This document shows positions 1 through 7,639 of a stretch of 38,515 nucleotides of DNA, in pieces. This DNA is from an uncultured Pelagibacteraceae bacterium (GTDB lineage: Bacteria; Pseudomonadota; Alphaproteobacteria; Pelagibacterales; Pelagibacteraceae). A program made the translations under genes and the position numbers. The stretch spans positions 1-38,515 of the forward strand of contig CACNVG010000008.1 of NCBI GenBank assembly GCA_902623785.1. The letters run 5' to 3'. Under the pieces are notes generated by a model. The model saw only the letters and a program-made list of their open reading frames with translations, ran no database searches and was not told where the DNA came from. Numbering within the stretch: position 1 is the stretch's first letter; each line of letters starts with the position of its first letter.

Positions 1-981
1 GTTGAGAATGTTGATCTATCAACAACTATATTTGGAAAAAAACTTGATCTACCTTTTTATTGTTCACCTACAGCACTTCAAAGACTTTTTCATTACGATG
101 GTGAAAGAGCGGTTGGAAAGGCAGCGCAAAAATTTAATACGATGTTTGGAGTTTCAGCTCTAGCCACAGTCAGTGTAGAGGAAATATCTTCAATGATAGA
201 CACTCCTAAGATGTTTCAATTTTATTTTCACAAAGATAGAGGATTAAATACCTCATGTTTAGAAAGAGCAAAAGCTGCAAAGTTTGATGTTATGGCTCTA
301 ACAGTTGACACTATAACTGGAGGAAATCGTGAAAGAGATTTAAGAACTGGTTTTACATCCCCTCCTAAATTAACATTATCAAGTTTATTTAGTTTTGCTA
401 CAAAACCTATGTGGGGGATAAATTACTTAACAAAAGGTAAGTTTGAATTGCCACATCTTCAAGATTTTGTGAAGGAAGGCACAAGCACAAATTCTTCTAT
501 CGGAAATTATTTTTCTACTATGTTGGACCAATCTATGAATTGGAAAGATGCAGAAAAACTTTGTTCTCAATGGGGAGGCCATTTTGCATTAAAAGGTATC
601 ATGAGTGTTGAAGATGCCAAAAAGGCAGTTGATATTGGATGCACAGGGATAATGGTTTCAAACCATGGAGGGAGACAACTTGATGGATCAAGATCACCTT
701 TTGATCAACTTGCAGAAATTGTAGATGCAGTTGGAGACAAATTAGATGTTATTTGCGAGGGTGGATTTCAAAGAGGAACACATATGTTAAAAGCTTTATC
801 TCTTGGCGCAAAAGCTTGTGCAGGAGGAAGATTATATCTTTATGCTTTAGCTGCAGCTGGTCAAGAAGGTGTTGAAAGAGCATTGGGACAGTATAAAGCT
901 GAGTTACAAAGAAATATGAAATTGATGGGCTGTACAAAAATTTCGGACCTTAACAGAGGCAATTTAAGATTTAGAAGATAG
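1..981 (+). CDS. lldD: FMN-dependent alpha-hydroxy-acid dehydrogenase, LldD family (copy 1, 5' end outside window)
   Basis: The frame is open from base 1, so the N-terminus lies upstream of the window; 326 codons are visible. Family members oxidise L-2-hydroxy acids such as lactate to 2-oxo acids and pass electrons through FMN to the membrane quinone pool or to oxygen. The visible part keeps the active-site Tyr (QFYFHKD), Asp (LTVDT), Lys (FALKG) and the His/Arg pair of SNHGGRQ. Where plant glycolate oxidase has Trp, this protein has Leu (SALATVS), as in yeast flavocytochrome b2, which favours a lactate-type substrate. The FMN-phosphate motif is unusual: the family's DGGxR reads EGGFQ (codons at 757-771), while the later Gly-Arg is kept. 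It overlaps its downstream paralogue by one base. The frame is intact, so I do not call it a pseudogene. The substrate is inferred. Confidence 0.85.
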   Translation, partial: VENVDLSTTIFGKKLDLPFYCSPTALQRLFHYDGERAVGKAAQKFNTMFGVSALATVSVEEISSMIDTPKMFQFYFHKDRGLNTSCLERAKAAKFDVMALTVDTITGGNRERDLRTGFTSPPKLTLSSLFSFATKPMWGINYLTKGKFELPHLQDFVKEGTSTNSSIGNYFSTMLDQSMNWKDAEKLCSQWGGHFALKGIMSVEDAKKAVDIGCTGIMVSNHGGRQLDGSRSPFDQLAEIVDAVGDKLDVICEGGFQRGTHMLKALSLGAKACAGGRLYLYALAAAGQEGVERALGQYKAELQRNMKLMGCTKISDLNRGNLRFRR

Positions 982-2138
982 TGAGTCTTAAAGATTGTTA
1001 CAACTTTGAAGATTTTAGAAAACTAGCAAAAAAAAAACTTCCTTCACCAATTTTTCACTACATTGATGGTGGGGCAGATGATGAGACTACTTTAAAAAGA
1101 AATACAGACTCATTTAAAGAATGTGATCTGGTTCCAAATATTTTAGCAAGTGTCGGAAAACCAGATTTAACTACAACAATTTTTGGAAAAAAAATAGATA
1201 TGCCAATTTTTTTGTCCCCATGTGCGATGCAAAGACTTTATCATCACGATGGAGATAAAGCTTCTGCAAAAGCGGCAGACAAATTTGGAACTTTTTACAG
1301 CATGTCAACAATGGCCAACAACACAATTGAAGAAATTTCTAATATTTCTGGTGGTCCAAAATTGTTTCAATTATATGTTCATAAAGACCAATCAATTACT
1401 GATGATTTAATTGAAAGATGTAAAAGGTCTGGATTTGATGGGATGTGTTTAACAGTGGACACTCTGGTTGCTGGTAATAGAGAAAGAGATCACAGAACAG
1501 GCTTCACCACACCTCCAAAATTAACTCTTAAAAGTCTAATGAGTTTTGCAACACATCCGGCATGGGTATTTAATTATTTAACACACGGAAAATTTAAATT
1601 AGCGAATGTAGCAACGAAGACTGACAAAGGAACAAACATAGCTAAATCAGTTATAGAATACATTAATGAACAATACGATCCAAAGATGAATTGGAAGGAT
1701 GCAGCCGTTTGTGTAAAAAAATGGAATGGCCCCTTTGCTCTCAAAGGTGTTATGTCGGTGGATGATGCTAAGAGGGCTGTAGACATTGGATGTTCTGCAA
1801 TAATGATATCAAACCATGGGGGTCGTCAATTAGATGGTTCAAGATCTCCATTCGATCAAGTGAAAGCTATTTCAGATGCCGTAGGAGATAAATTAGAAAT
1901 TATTCTTGATGGAGGGATTAGAAGAGGGACCCATGTTCTTAAAGCTTTAGCTGCTGGAGCAAAAGCTTGCAGCTTTGGAAAAATGTTTTTGTTCTCTTTA
2001 GCCGCAGGTGGCCAAGATGGTGTTGAGAAATTACTACAAAATATGCATGACGAAATAGAAAGAAATATGGTCCTTATGGGATGTAAAAACTTAAAAGAGT
2101 TGAATAGTTCAAAATTAATTTATAGAAATAGGATATAA
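981..2138 (+). CDS. lldD: FMN-dependent alpha-hydroxy-acid dehydrogenase, LldD family (copy 2)
   Basis: This is a full-length family member of 385 residues (typical 350-400), probably acting on L-lactate or a related L-2-hydroxy acid. Family catalytic positions are visible: Tyr27 (FHYIDGG), Tyr132 (QLYVHKD), Asp160, Lys255 (FALKG), and His279 with Arg282 (SNHGGRQ). Met111 stands where glycolate oxidases have Trp, arguing against glycolate. The FMN-phosphate motif DGGIR (310-314) is normal, but the second phosphate contact, usually Gly-Arg, is Gly333-Lys334. The start is GTG, sharing its first base with the TAG stop of the preceding paralogue, so the two are almost certainly co-translated. The two proteins are clearly similar along their length and look like an old tandem duplication. 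The substrate is not proven. Confidence 0.88.
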   Translation: MSLKDCYNFEDFRKLAKKKLPSPIFHYIDGGADDETTLKRNTDSFKECDLVPNILASVGKPDLTTTIFGKKIDMPIFLSPCAMQRLYHHDGDKASAKAADKFGTFYSMSTMANNTIEEISNISGGPKLFQLYVHKDQSITDDLIERCKRSGFDGMCLTVDTLVAGNRERDHRTGFTTPPKLTLKSLMSFATHPAWVFNYLTHGKFKLANVATKTDKGTNIAKSVIEYINEQYDPKMNWKDAAVCVKKWNGPFALKGVMSVDDAKRAVDIGCSAIMISNHGGRQLDGSRSPFDQVKAISDAVGDKLEIILDGGIRRGTHVLKALAAGAKACSFGKMFLFSLAAGGQDGVEKLLQNMHDEIERNMVLMGCKNLKELNSSKLIYRNRI

Positions 2139-2148
2139 AATAAATTTT

Positions 2149-3312
2149 ATGAAGTTAGCTAAAAGTTTAGACAGATTAGGAACTGAGTCTGCATTTACCG
2201 TCCTTGCAGAGGCAAAAAAATTGGAGGCTCAAGGTAAACCCATGATCCATTTAGGATTAGGTCAACCAGATTTTAAAACTCCAAAACATGTTGTTGAAGC
2301 AGCCAAGAAAGCTCTTGATGATGGACATCATGGATATGTAATGTCAAATGGTATTCCTGAATGTCGTCAGGCTGTTACAAGGTGGATAAAAAAACGTTAC
2401 AACGTTGATATTGATTTTAACAGAATTCTTATCATGCCGGGTGGAAAACCCACAATGAGCTATGCTATTCAATGTTTTGGTGAACCAGGAGCCGAGATAA
2501 TACATCCTACACCTGCATTCCCAATATATGAGTCGATGATAAATTATACCGGCTCAACATCTGTACCTTATGATTTAACAGAAGATAAAGATTTAAAATT
2601 CAACCCAGATAAAATATTATCTTTAATTACCGACAAGACCAGACTGCTGGTCTTAATTAATCCAAACAATCCAACAGGAAGCTTTGTTGAAAAAAAGGAC
2701 ATAGATTTCTTAGCCGACGGTTTAAAAAAATATCCTCATGTAACAATATTAAGTGATGAAATTTATAGTAGACAAATTTTTGATAATAAAGAAATGCCAT
2801 CATTTTTCCATTATCCAGAACTAAGAGAAAGACTAATAGTTTTAGAGGGATGGAGCAAAGCTTATTCAATGACAGGTTGGAGGCTTGGTTGGAGTTTTTG
2901 GCCTCAACACTTAGTCGAACATGTTAATAAATTACTAATCAATAGTGTTTCATGTGTTAATGCTGCAGCTCAGTTTGCAGGAATTGCCGCATTAGATGGA
3001 CCAGATGATTCAATCAATGAAATGATGGAAAAATTTACTCAAAGGAGAGATTTAATTCATAAAGGTTTAAATGATTTACCAGGTGTCGAATGTAGTTTAC
3101 CTGGTGGGGCATTTTATGCATTTCCAAAAGTAATTGGAACCGGCATGAACGGTGCTGAATTTGCGAGAAAGGCTATGCATGAAGCTGGAGTAGCAATAGT
3201 TCCTGGATCAGCTTTTGGCGAAACATGCCAAAATTATGTTAGATTCAGTTTTGCAGCCTCGAGAGATAATATTTCACAAGCATTAGAAAATATCAAAAAA
3301 ATGCTGAAATAG
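2149..3312 (+). CDS. Pyridoxal-phosphate aminotransferase, class I/II
   Basis: The 387-residue product is a fold-type I aminotransferase that interconverts amino acids and 2-oxo acids in the cytoplasm. Seen: the substrate-loop Tyr region near the N-terminus (GLGQPDF), NPNNPTG at 171-177 with the PLP-contacting Asn, SDEIY at 202-206 with the PLP ring Asp203, the Schiff-base Lys237 in GWSKAYSMTGWRLGW, and a C-terminal RFSF segment with the likely carboxylate-binding Arg. The PLP-phosphate loop reads PGGKP, a variant seen in some AspC-like subfamilies. It lies 10 bases after the FMN dehydrogenases and before other 2-hydroxy-acid enzymes, so a natural role is amination of the 2-oxo acids they make. 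The exact amino acid partner cannot be told from sequence; aspartate or alanine transaminase are possible. Confidence 0.88.
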   Translation: MKLAKSLDRLGTESAFTVLAEAKKLEAQGKPMIHLGLGQPDFKTPKHVVEAAKKALDDGHHGYVMSNGIPECRQAVTRWIKKRYNVDIDFNRILIMPGGKPTMSYAIQCFGEPGAEIIHPTPAFPIYESMINYTGSTSVPYDLTEDKDLKFNPDKILSLITDKTRLLVLINPNNPTGSFVEKKDIDFLADGLKKYPHVTILSDEIYSRQIFDNKEMPSFFHYPELRERLIVLEGWSKAYSMTGWRLGWSFWPQHLVEHVNKLLINSVSCVNAAAQFAGIAALDGPDDSINEMMEKFTQRRDLIHKGLNDLPGVECSLPGGAFYAFPKVIGTGMNGAEFARKAMHEAGVAIVPGSAFGETCQNYVRFSFAASRDNISQALENIKKMLK

Positions 3313-3355
3313 TTTTAATAGTATTTCCAAAAAATATTAGATAATATCAAAACCT

Positions 3356-4729
3356 ATGAATACCATTCTTCAACAAGAATTAAAAAAAATTTTGAATGGC
3401 AGATTTTCTCAATCAGAATCTACACGCTTAAATTATTCTAGGGGAGAAGACACTTATGATCCAATCTTATCTAAAGCGGTAGTTTTCCCAGAAACGAATG
3501 AAGAAGTGTCAAAAATACTAAAGCTTTGCAATGAACACAAAGTACCAGTTGTTCCTTTTGGTACTGGCACATCTCTTGAAGGAAATGTAGTTGGCAATGA
3601 TAAGGGAATAACAATTTCGTTGGAAAAAATGAATAAAATTTTAAGTGTTAATACGCAAGATTTTGACTGTAGAGTTCAAGCATGCGTAACAAGAGAACAA
3701 CTGAATGATTATTTGAGAGAGGATGGAGTTTTTTTCCCGATCGATCCTGGTGCAAACGCTGCAATAGGAGGTATGGCCTCGACATCTGCCTCTGGAACGA
3801 TGGCAGTAAAATATGGGACTATGAAAACTGTTATAACGGGCCTAACAATTGTCCTTCCTAATGGAGAAATAATGAACACGGGAGGAAGAACAAAAAAAAC
3901 ATCTGCTGGTTACAATTTAACAAACTTGTTTGTTGGGTCGGAGGGTACATTAGGAGTCATTACCGAAATTCAATTAAGACTGTCTCCTATTCCAGAAAGT
4001 ATAATGAGTGCTGTTTGTCATTTTCCATCGTTAGAAGATGCAGTTAAAACTGCGCAAGAAGTTATTCAATATGGTATCCAAATTGCTCGAATTGAAATGT
4101 TAAATAAAGACCAAATGGAAATAAGTATAAATTATTCAAAGTTGGAGGATGTTAAAGCTCTCCCAACATTATTTTTCGAATTTCATGGTTCAGAAGTGTC
4201 AAATAAAGAGTCAATTAAAACAGTAGAAGAATTATCAAAAAACAATAATGGAAGTTCATTCAAGTGGGCAAAAAGTTTAGAAGAAAGAAACAAATTATGG
4301 AAAGCGAGATGGGATGTATATTACTCTGTTAAAGCTTTAATAGACAATGGAAGAGTTTACTCAACAGATGTGTGTTTGCCGATTTCAAAAATCACCGAAT
4401 GTGTAAAATTTGCAGAGGAAGAAGTCAAAAAGTTTGGACTTAGAGCTCCAATGGTAGGTCATCTAGGTGATGGTAATTTCCATGTTTTACTTCCTTATAA
4501 TCCTGAAAAAAAAGAAACCTATGAAAAGATAAGAAAATTTAGCGATCTATTAATCGAGAAAACCTTAGAGTTGGAGGGAACAATTACTGGAGAACATGGT
4601 GTTGGATTACATAAAAAAGAGTATCTTAAAAAAGAACATGCAGATAATCTTCCGACAATGAAATTAATAAAAAGAACAATGGATCCTAATAATATAATGA
4701 ATCCTGGTAAAATTTTCGATTTAAACTAA
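3356..4729 (+). CDS. glcD: FAD-linked 2-hydroxy-acid oxidase, GlcD / D-lactate dehydrogenase type
   Basis: The 457-residue product matches the FAD-binding PCMH plus FAD-oxidase C-terminal architecture of GlcD and mitochondrial-type D-lactate dehydrogenase. Seen: the FAD pyrophosphate loop PFGTGTSLEGN (about 66-76), the flavin-contacting stretch GGMASTSASGT (about 137-147), SEGTLGVITE, and C-terminal HLGDGNFHV and TGEHGVGLHKKEY with the metal or substrate histidines of the family. It would oxidise a D-2-hydroxy acid (D-lactate, glycolate or D-2-hydroxyglutarate) to the 2-oxo acid. No GlcE or GlcF partner is adjacent, which favours a single-subunit D-lactate-dehydrogenase-like enzyme over the three-subunit glycolate oxidase. 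With the two FMN enzymes upstream, both stereoisomers of a hydroxy acid could be handled. Confidence 0.87.
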   Translation: MNTILQQELKKILNGRFSQSESTRLNYSRGEDTYDPILSKAVVFPETNEEVSKILKLCNEHKVPVVPFGTGTSLEGNVVGNDKGITISLEKMNKILSVNTQDFDCRVQACVTREQLNDYLREDGVFFPIDPGANAAIGGMASTSASGTMAVKYGTMKTVITGLTIVLPNGEIMNTGGRTKKTSAGYNLTNLFVGSEGTLGVITEIQLRLSPIPESIMSAVCHFPSLEDAVKTAQEVIQYGIQIARIEMLNKDQMEISINYSKLEDVKALPTLFFEFHGSEVSNKESIKTVEELSKNNNGSSFKWAKSLEERNKLWKARWDVYYSVKALIDNGRVYSTDVCLPISKITECVKFAEEEVKKFGLRAPMVGHLGDGNFHVLLPYNPEKKETYEKIRKFSDLLIEKTLELEGTITGEHGVGLHKKEYLKKEHADNLPTMKLIKRTMDPNNIMNPGKIFDLN

Positions 4730-4736
4730 AGCTCTT

Positions 4737-5690
4737 ATGAAAAAAATATTAGTAACAAGAAAATTACTCAAATCAAACGAAGAAAAATTAAAAAAACTTT
4801 TTGATGTAAAATTAAACTCTAGTGATGAATTATATTCTCAAGAAAAATTAATAAAAATGAGTGAAGGGTGCGATGGTATATTGTCCGCACTTACAGACAA
4901 ACTAGATGAAAAAACAATTAAATCTTTACCTGATAGTGTGAAAATTTTATCAAATTTTGCTGTTGGTTTTGGAAATATAGATTTAAAGGCAGCTAGTGAA
5001 AAAAAAATGATTGTTACTAACACACCAGAAGTTTTAACTGATGCTACTGCTGAAATAGGCATTCTATTGATCTTAGGAGCATGTAGAAGAGTTCCAGAAG
5101 GTATAGAGGGATCCAAAAAAGGAGATTGGAAATGGTCCGCAGATTATTTAATAGGAAAACAGTTAACAGGAACTAGATTAGGAATACTTGGAATGGGAAG
5201 AATTGGACAAAAAATAGCTTCAGTAGCAAAATCTCTAGGAATGGTAATTCACTATCACAATCGATCAAAACTAGATTCTGGTAAAGAGAATGGAGCAATT
5301 TATCATGAAACTTTAGAAGGTTTAATGTCAGTTTCTGATGTATTATCGGTGTGTTGTCCAGCTTCAAAAGAAACAATTAATTTGATTAACAAAAAAACTA
5401 TTTCTTTATTACCAAATGGTGCGATTGTTACAAATGTTGCCCGAGGTGATATTGTTGATGACGATGCATTAATTGAAGCATTAGACAGTAAAAAAGTTAG
5501 TGCAGTTGGATTAGATGTTTACAAAAATGAACCAAAATTAAATCCTGGGTATTTAAAACACAGTAGAGCTTTTGTTTTGCCTCACTTAGGTAGCGCTACT
5601 TTTGAAACAAGGACAGCAATGGCGAATTTAGCGATAGATAATATCAGCGAATTTTTTGAGACAGGCTCGTGCAAAAATAAAGTAAATTAA
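4737..5690 (+). CDS. D-isomer-specific 2-hydroxyacid dehydrogenase (glyoxylate/hydroxypyruvate reductase type)
   Basis: The 317-residue product has the two-domain fold of NAD(P)-dependent D-2-hydroxyacid dehydrogenases, which reduce glyoxylate, hydroxypyruvate or other 2-oxo acids reversibly. Seen: the dinucleotide motif GMGRIG at 152-157, and the catalytic set Arg236 (NVARGD), Glu265 (KNEP) and His283 (LPHLGSAT). After the second strand of the Rossmann domain the protein has HNRSK rather than an acidic residue, which hints at NADPH, as in glyoxylate reductases. It starts 7 bases after the GlcD-type gene and closes the upstream part of the hydroxy-acid block. Phosphoglycerate dehydrogenase is an alternative, but the length (no ACT domain) and context argue against it. 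Confidence 0.85.
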   Translation: MKKILVTRKLLKSNEEKLKKLFDVKLNSSDELYSQEKLIKMSEGCDGILSALTDKLDEKTIKSLPDSVKILSNFAVGFGNIDLKAASEKKMIVTNTPEVLTDATAEIGILLILGACRRVPEGIEGSKKGDWKWSADYLIGKQLTGTRLGILGMGRIGQKIASVAKSLGMVIHYHNRSKLDSGKENGAIYHETLEGLMSVSDVLSVCCPASKETINLINKKTISLLPNGAIVTNVARGDIVDDDALIEALDSKKVSAVGLDVYKNEPKLNPGYLKHSRAFVLPHLGSATFETRTAMANLAIDNISEFFETGSCKNKVN

Positions 5691-5810
5691 TAAAATAATA
5701 CCACTCATAGTTGTAAATAAATTTCCTGAGCGCGAATTAACACTAGGACTCTCTAAGCTTATTGTGCTTAAATAGTTACAAGTTAATTAACTTAATAAGA
5801 GGAGAAAATA
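5691..5810 (+). promoter_or_regulatory. Leader of the TRAP binding-protein gene with palindrome and hairpin
   Basis: This 120-base gap is long for this genome. It holds an inverted repeat TAAGC/GCTTA (5754-5758 and 5766-5770, seven-base loop), then a perfect 14-base palindrome AAGTTAATTAACTT at 5780-5793, and a strong ribosome binding site AGAGGAG at 5798-5804, six bases before the ATG. The palindrome placed just before the ribosome site suggests a repressor operator, but A+T-rich palindromes also arise by chance. No convincing -35/-10 pair stands out. Confidence 0.4.
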
Positions 5811-6965
5811 ATGATTAAAGAAAAAAAATCATTGAAGGGAAAAATTCCTTCAAGACGTAAGTTCTTTAAGGCAGCGGCGGCAACTGGTGCAGCAGCAACA
5901 GCAGCAGTAGCAATGCCAAACATTGCATTCGGAGCTCCACAAACTCTAAAAATGCAAGCTGCTTGGCCAAGTGGTGCTAACATCTTTTTTGAAATGGCAG
6001 GAGACTATTGCAAAATGGTTAGCGACATGTCTGGCGGTTCTTTAAAAATCGATCTTCAACCAGTTGGAGCAGTTGTTAAAACTAGTGAGATCGGTCAAGC
6101 TGTAAGCTCAGGTGCTGTCGATATGGGACACTGGGTAACTGCTTATTGGTATGGTAAAAATCCAGCCGCATCTTTATTCGGAACTGGACCATCATACGGA
6201 ATGTCATCTCAAGAAGTTATGGGATGGATGGAGTACGGTGGAGGAAGAAAACTGTATGAAGAAACTTTAAAAAAAGTTGGTTTCGACTACACAGGTGTTT
6301 TCCATATGCCTATGCCAGCTCAACCTTTCGGTTGGTTTAAAAAGAACGTAACAAAAGTATCTGATGTTAAAGGTATGAAGTACAGAACAGTTGGTCTTGC
6401 TACTAACGTTCTTACTGCAATGGGAATGGTCGTAAGACAGTTACCAGGTGGTGAAATCCAACCAGCAATGAAGACTGGTTTGATTGAAGCAGCTGAGTTT
6501 AACAACCCAACTTCAGACTCTCAGTTTGGTATGCAAGATGTTTCTAAGCATTATCACTTAGGAAGCTTCCACCAATCACAAGAGATGTTTGAAATACCAA
6601 TTAACAATAAAACGTTTAATGGTCTGTCACCAGCAAACCAAGCAATACTGAAAAATGCTGCTTATGCTGCAAACACAGATAATTACTTTAAAGCATTAGT
6701 AAGATATTCAGCAGATTTATCTAAATTAATGAATCAACATAAAGTAAACGTTTACCAAACGTCTGATGAAATTTTAGCTCAACAATTAAAAGGTTGGGAT
6801 AAAGTTATCGGTGATTTTAATAAGAAAGATGCTTTCTTTAAGAAAATCGTCGATTCTCAAAAAGCATACGCTAAGAGAGTAATGAAGTACTTGCTGATGA
6901 ATCAGCCTAATTACAGACTAGCTTATGAAAATGAGTTCGGACCTTTAGGAAAAGTTAAAATCTAA
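5811..6965 (+). CDS. dctP: TRAP transporter solute-binding protein (DctP family, TakP-like)
   Basis: The 384-residue periplasmic receptor delivers substrate to the DctQM permease encoded next. The N-terminus is a Tat signal: Arg15-Arg16 in SRRKFF, an alanine-rich hydrophobic stretch, and a likely cleavage after Ala42 (AFGA). The mature part follows the DctP fold. The segment from GWFKKNV through MKYRTVG and LPGGEIQPAM to AAEFNNP resembles TakP-type receptors, which bind 2-oxo acids or lactate with their Arg and following acidic/aromatic motif. That suits the hydroxy- and oxo-acid enzymes upstream. Export folded through Tat is common in this receptor subgroup. A strong Shine-Dalgarno site precedes it and a terminator follows, fitting higher expression of receptor than permease. 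The exact ligand is inferred; mannitol/chloroaromatic-type annotation is the usual automatic label for this group. Confidence 0.9.
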   Translation: MIKEKKSLKGKIPSRRKFFKAAAATGAAATAAVAMPNIAFGAPQTLKMQAAWPSGANIFFEMAGDYCKMVSDMSGGSLKIDLQPVGAVVKTSEIGQAVSSGAVDMGHWVTAYWYGKNPAASLFGTGPSYGMSSQEVMGWMEYGGGRKLYEETLKKVGFDYTGVFHMPMPAQPFGWFKKNVTKVSDVKGMKYRTVGLATNVLTAMGMVVRQLPGGEIQPAMKTGLIEAAEFNNPTSDSQFGMQDVSKHYHLGSFHQSQEMFEIPINNKTFNGLSPANQAILKNAAYAANTDNYFKALVRYSADLSKLMNQHKVNVYQTSDEILAQQLKGWDKVIGDFNKKDAFFKKIVDSQKAYAKRVMKYLLMNQPNYRLAYENEFGPLGKVKI

Positions 6966-6986
6966 AGATTTATCTTAAGTAAATTT

Positions 6987-7013
6987 AGGGGGCCCTTTGG
7001 CCCCCTTTTTTTT
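6987..7013 (+). terminator. Rho-independent terminator between binding protein and permease genes
   Basis: A 7-base G+C stem (GGGGGCC at 6988-6994 with GGCCCCC at 6999-7005), loop CTTT, is followed by eight T residues at 7006-7013. In so A+T-rich a sequence this is a striking stem. It begins 22 bases after the binding-protein stop and 39 bases before dctQ, so it probably ends most transcripts after dctP and lets some read into the permeases. This is the only strong terminator I see in the window. Confidence 0.9.
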
Positions 7014-7051
7014 GTTTGATTAAATGGTAGAATTTAACATAAAGTAGAACT

Positions 7052-7639
7052 ATGAAATCTTTCATAAAATTTGCAGACACCTTAAGTGCATCAATGGGTA
7101 AAGCTTTTTCATGGTGCATAGTAATTTTGATGGGTGGAACATGTTATGAAGTGATAATGGCCTATGCTTTTAATAGCCCAACTTTATGGAATTTTGATTT
7201 TAGTTTACAAATGTATGGAGCAATTTTCATGATGGCAGGCGCTTATTGTTTATCAACTGAAGCGCATGTAAGAGGAGACGTTATTTACAGATTATTTCCA
7301 ACAAGAGTTCAAGGTTGGATTGATTTAGTTTTATATTTTATTTTTTTCTTTCCAGGTATCTTAGCCTTAGTATTTTACGGATACGAATACGCAGCGTTAG
7401 CTTGGAAAATAAAAGAAACTAGCTGGAATAGTCCAGCACAAATACAAATTTATATGGCAAAATCTATAATACCTTTGTCTGGATTGTTATTAACAATTCA
7501 GGGTATTAGCGAAGTGTTTAGAGCAATTATATGTATCAAAACAGGTCATTGGCCAGAAAGATTATCAGCAGACGCTGAAGAAACAGAAAAAGTATTAATG
7601 AGAACTTCACAAAAGGACGATCAAGCAGATGTTATTTGA
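7052..7639 (+). CDS. dctQ: TRAP transporter small permease subunit DctQ
   Basis: The 195-residue protein has about four hydrophobic helices (roughly residues 17-35, 50-68, 90-112 and 132-155) and the size and layout of DctQ, the small membrane subunit of tripartite ATP-independent periplasmic transporters. Family-like features include the motif around EAHVRGDV after the second helix. It would pair with DctM, whose gene overlaps its 3' end by 11 bases, to take substrate from the periplasmic receptor using the sodium or proton gradient. The C-terminal 30 residues are hydrophilic and acidic. It lies downstream of a terminator, so it depends on readthrough or its own weak promoter. Confidence 0.87.
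   Translation: MKSFIKFADTLSASMGKAFSWCIVILMGGTCYEVIMAYAFNSPTLWNFDFSLQMYGAIFMMAGAYCLSTEAHVRGDVIYRLFPTRVQGWIDLVLYFIFFFPGILALVFYGYEYAALAWKIKETSWNSPAQIQIYMAKSIIPLSGLLLTIQGISEVFRAIICIKTGHWPERLSADAEETEKVLMRTSQKDDQADVI

Noticed and set aside
1..981. First LldD-like copy as a decaying pseudogene
   Set aside because: The FMN-phosphate motif is altered, but the frame is intact, all visible catalytic residues are present and it is coupled to the next gene.
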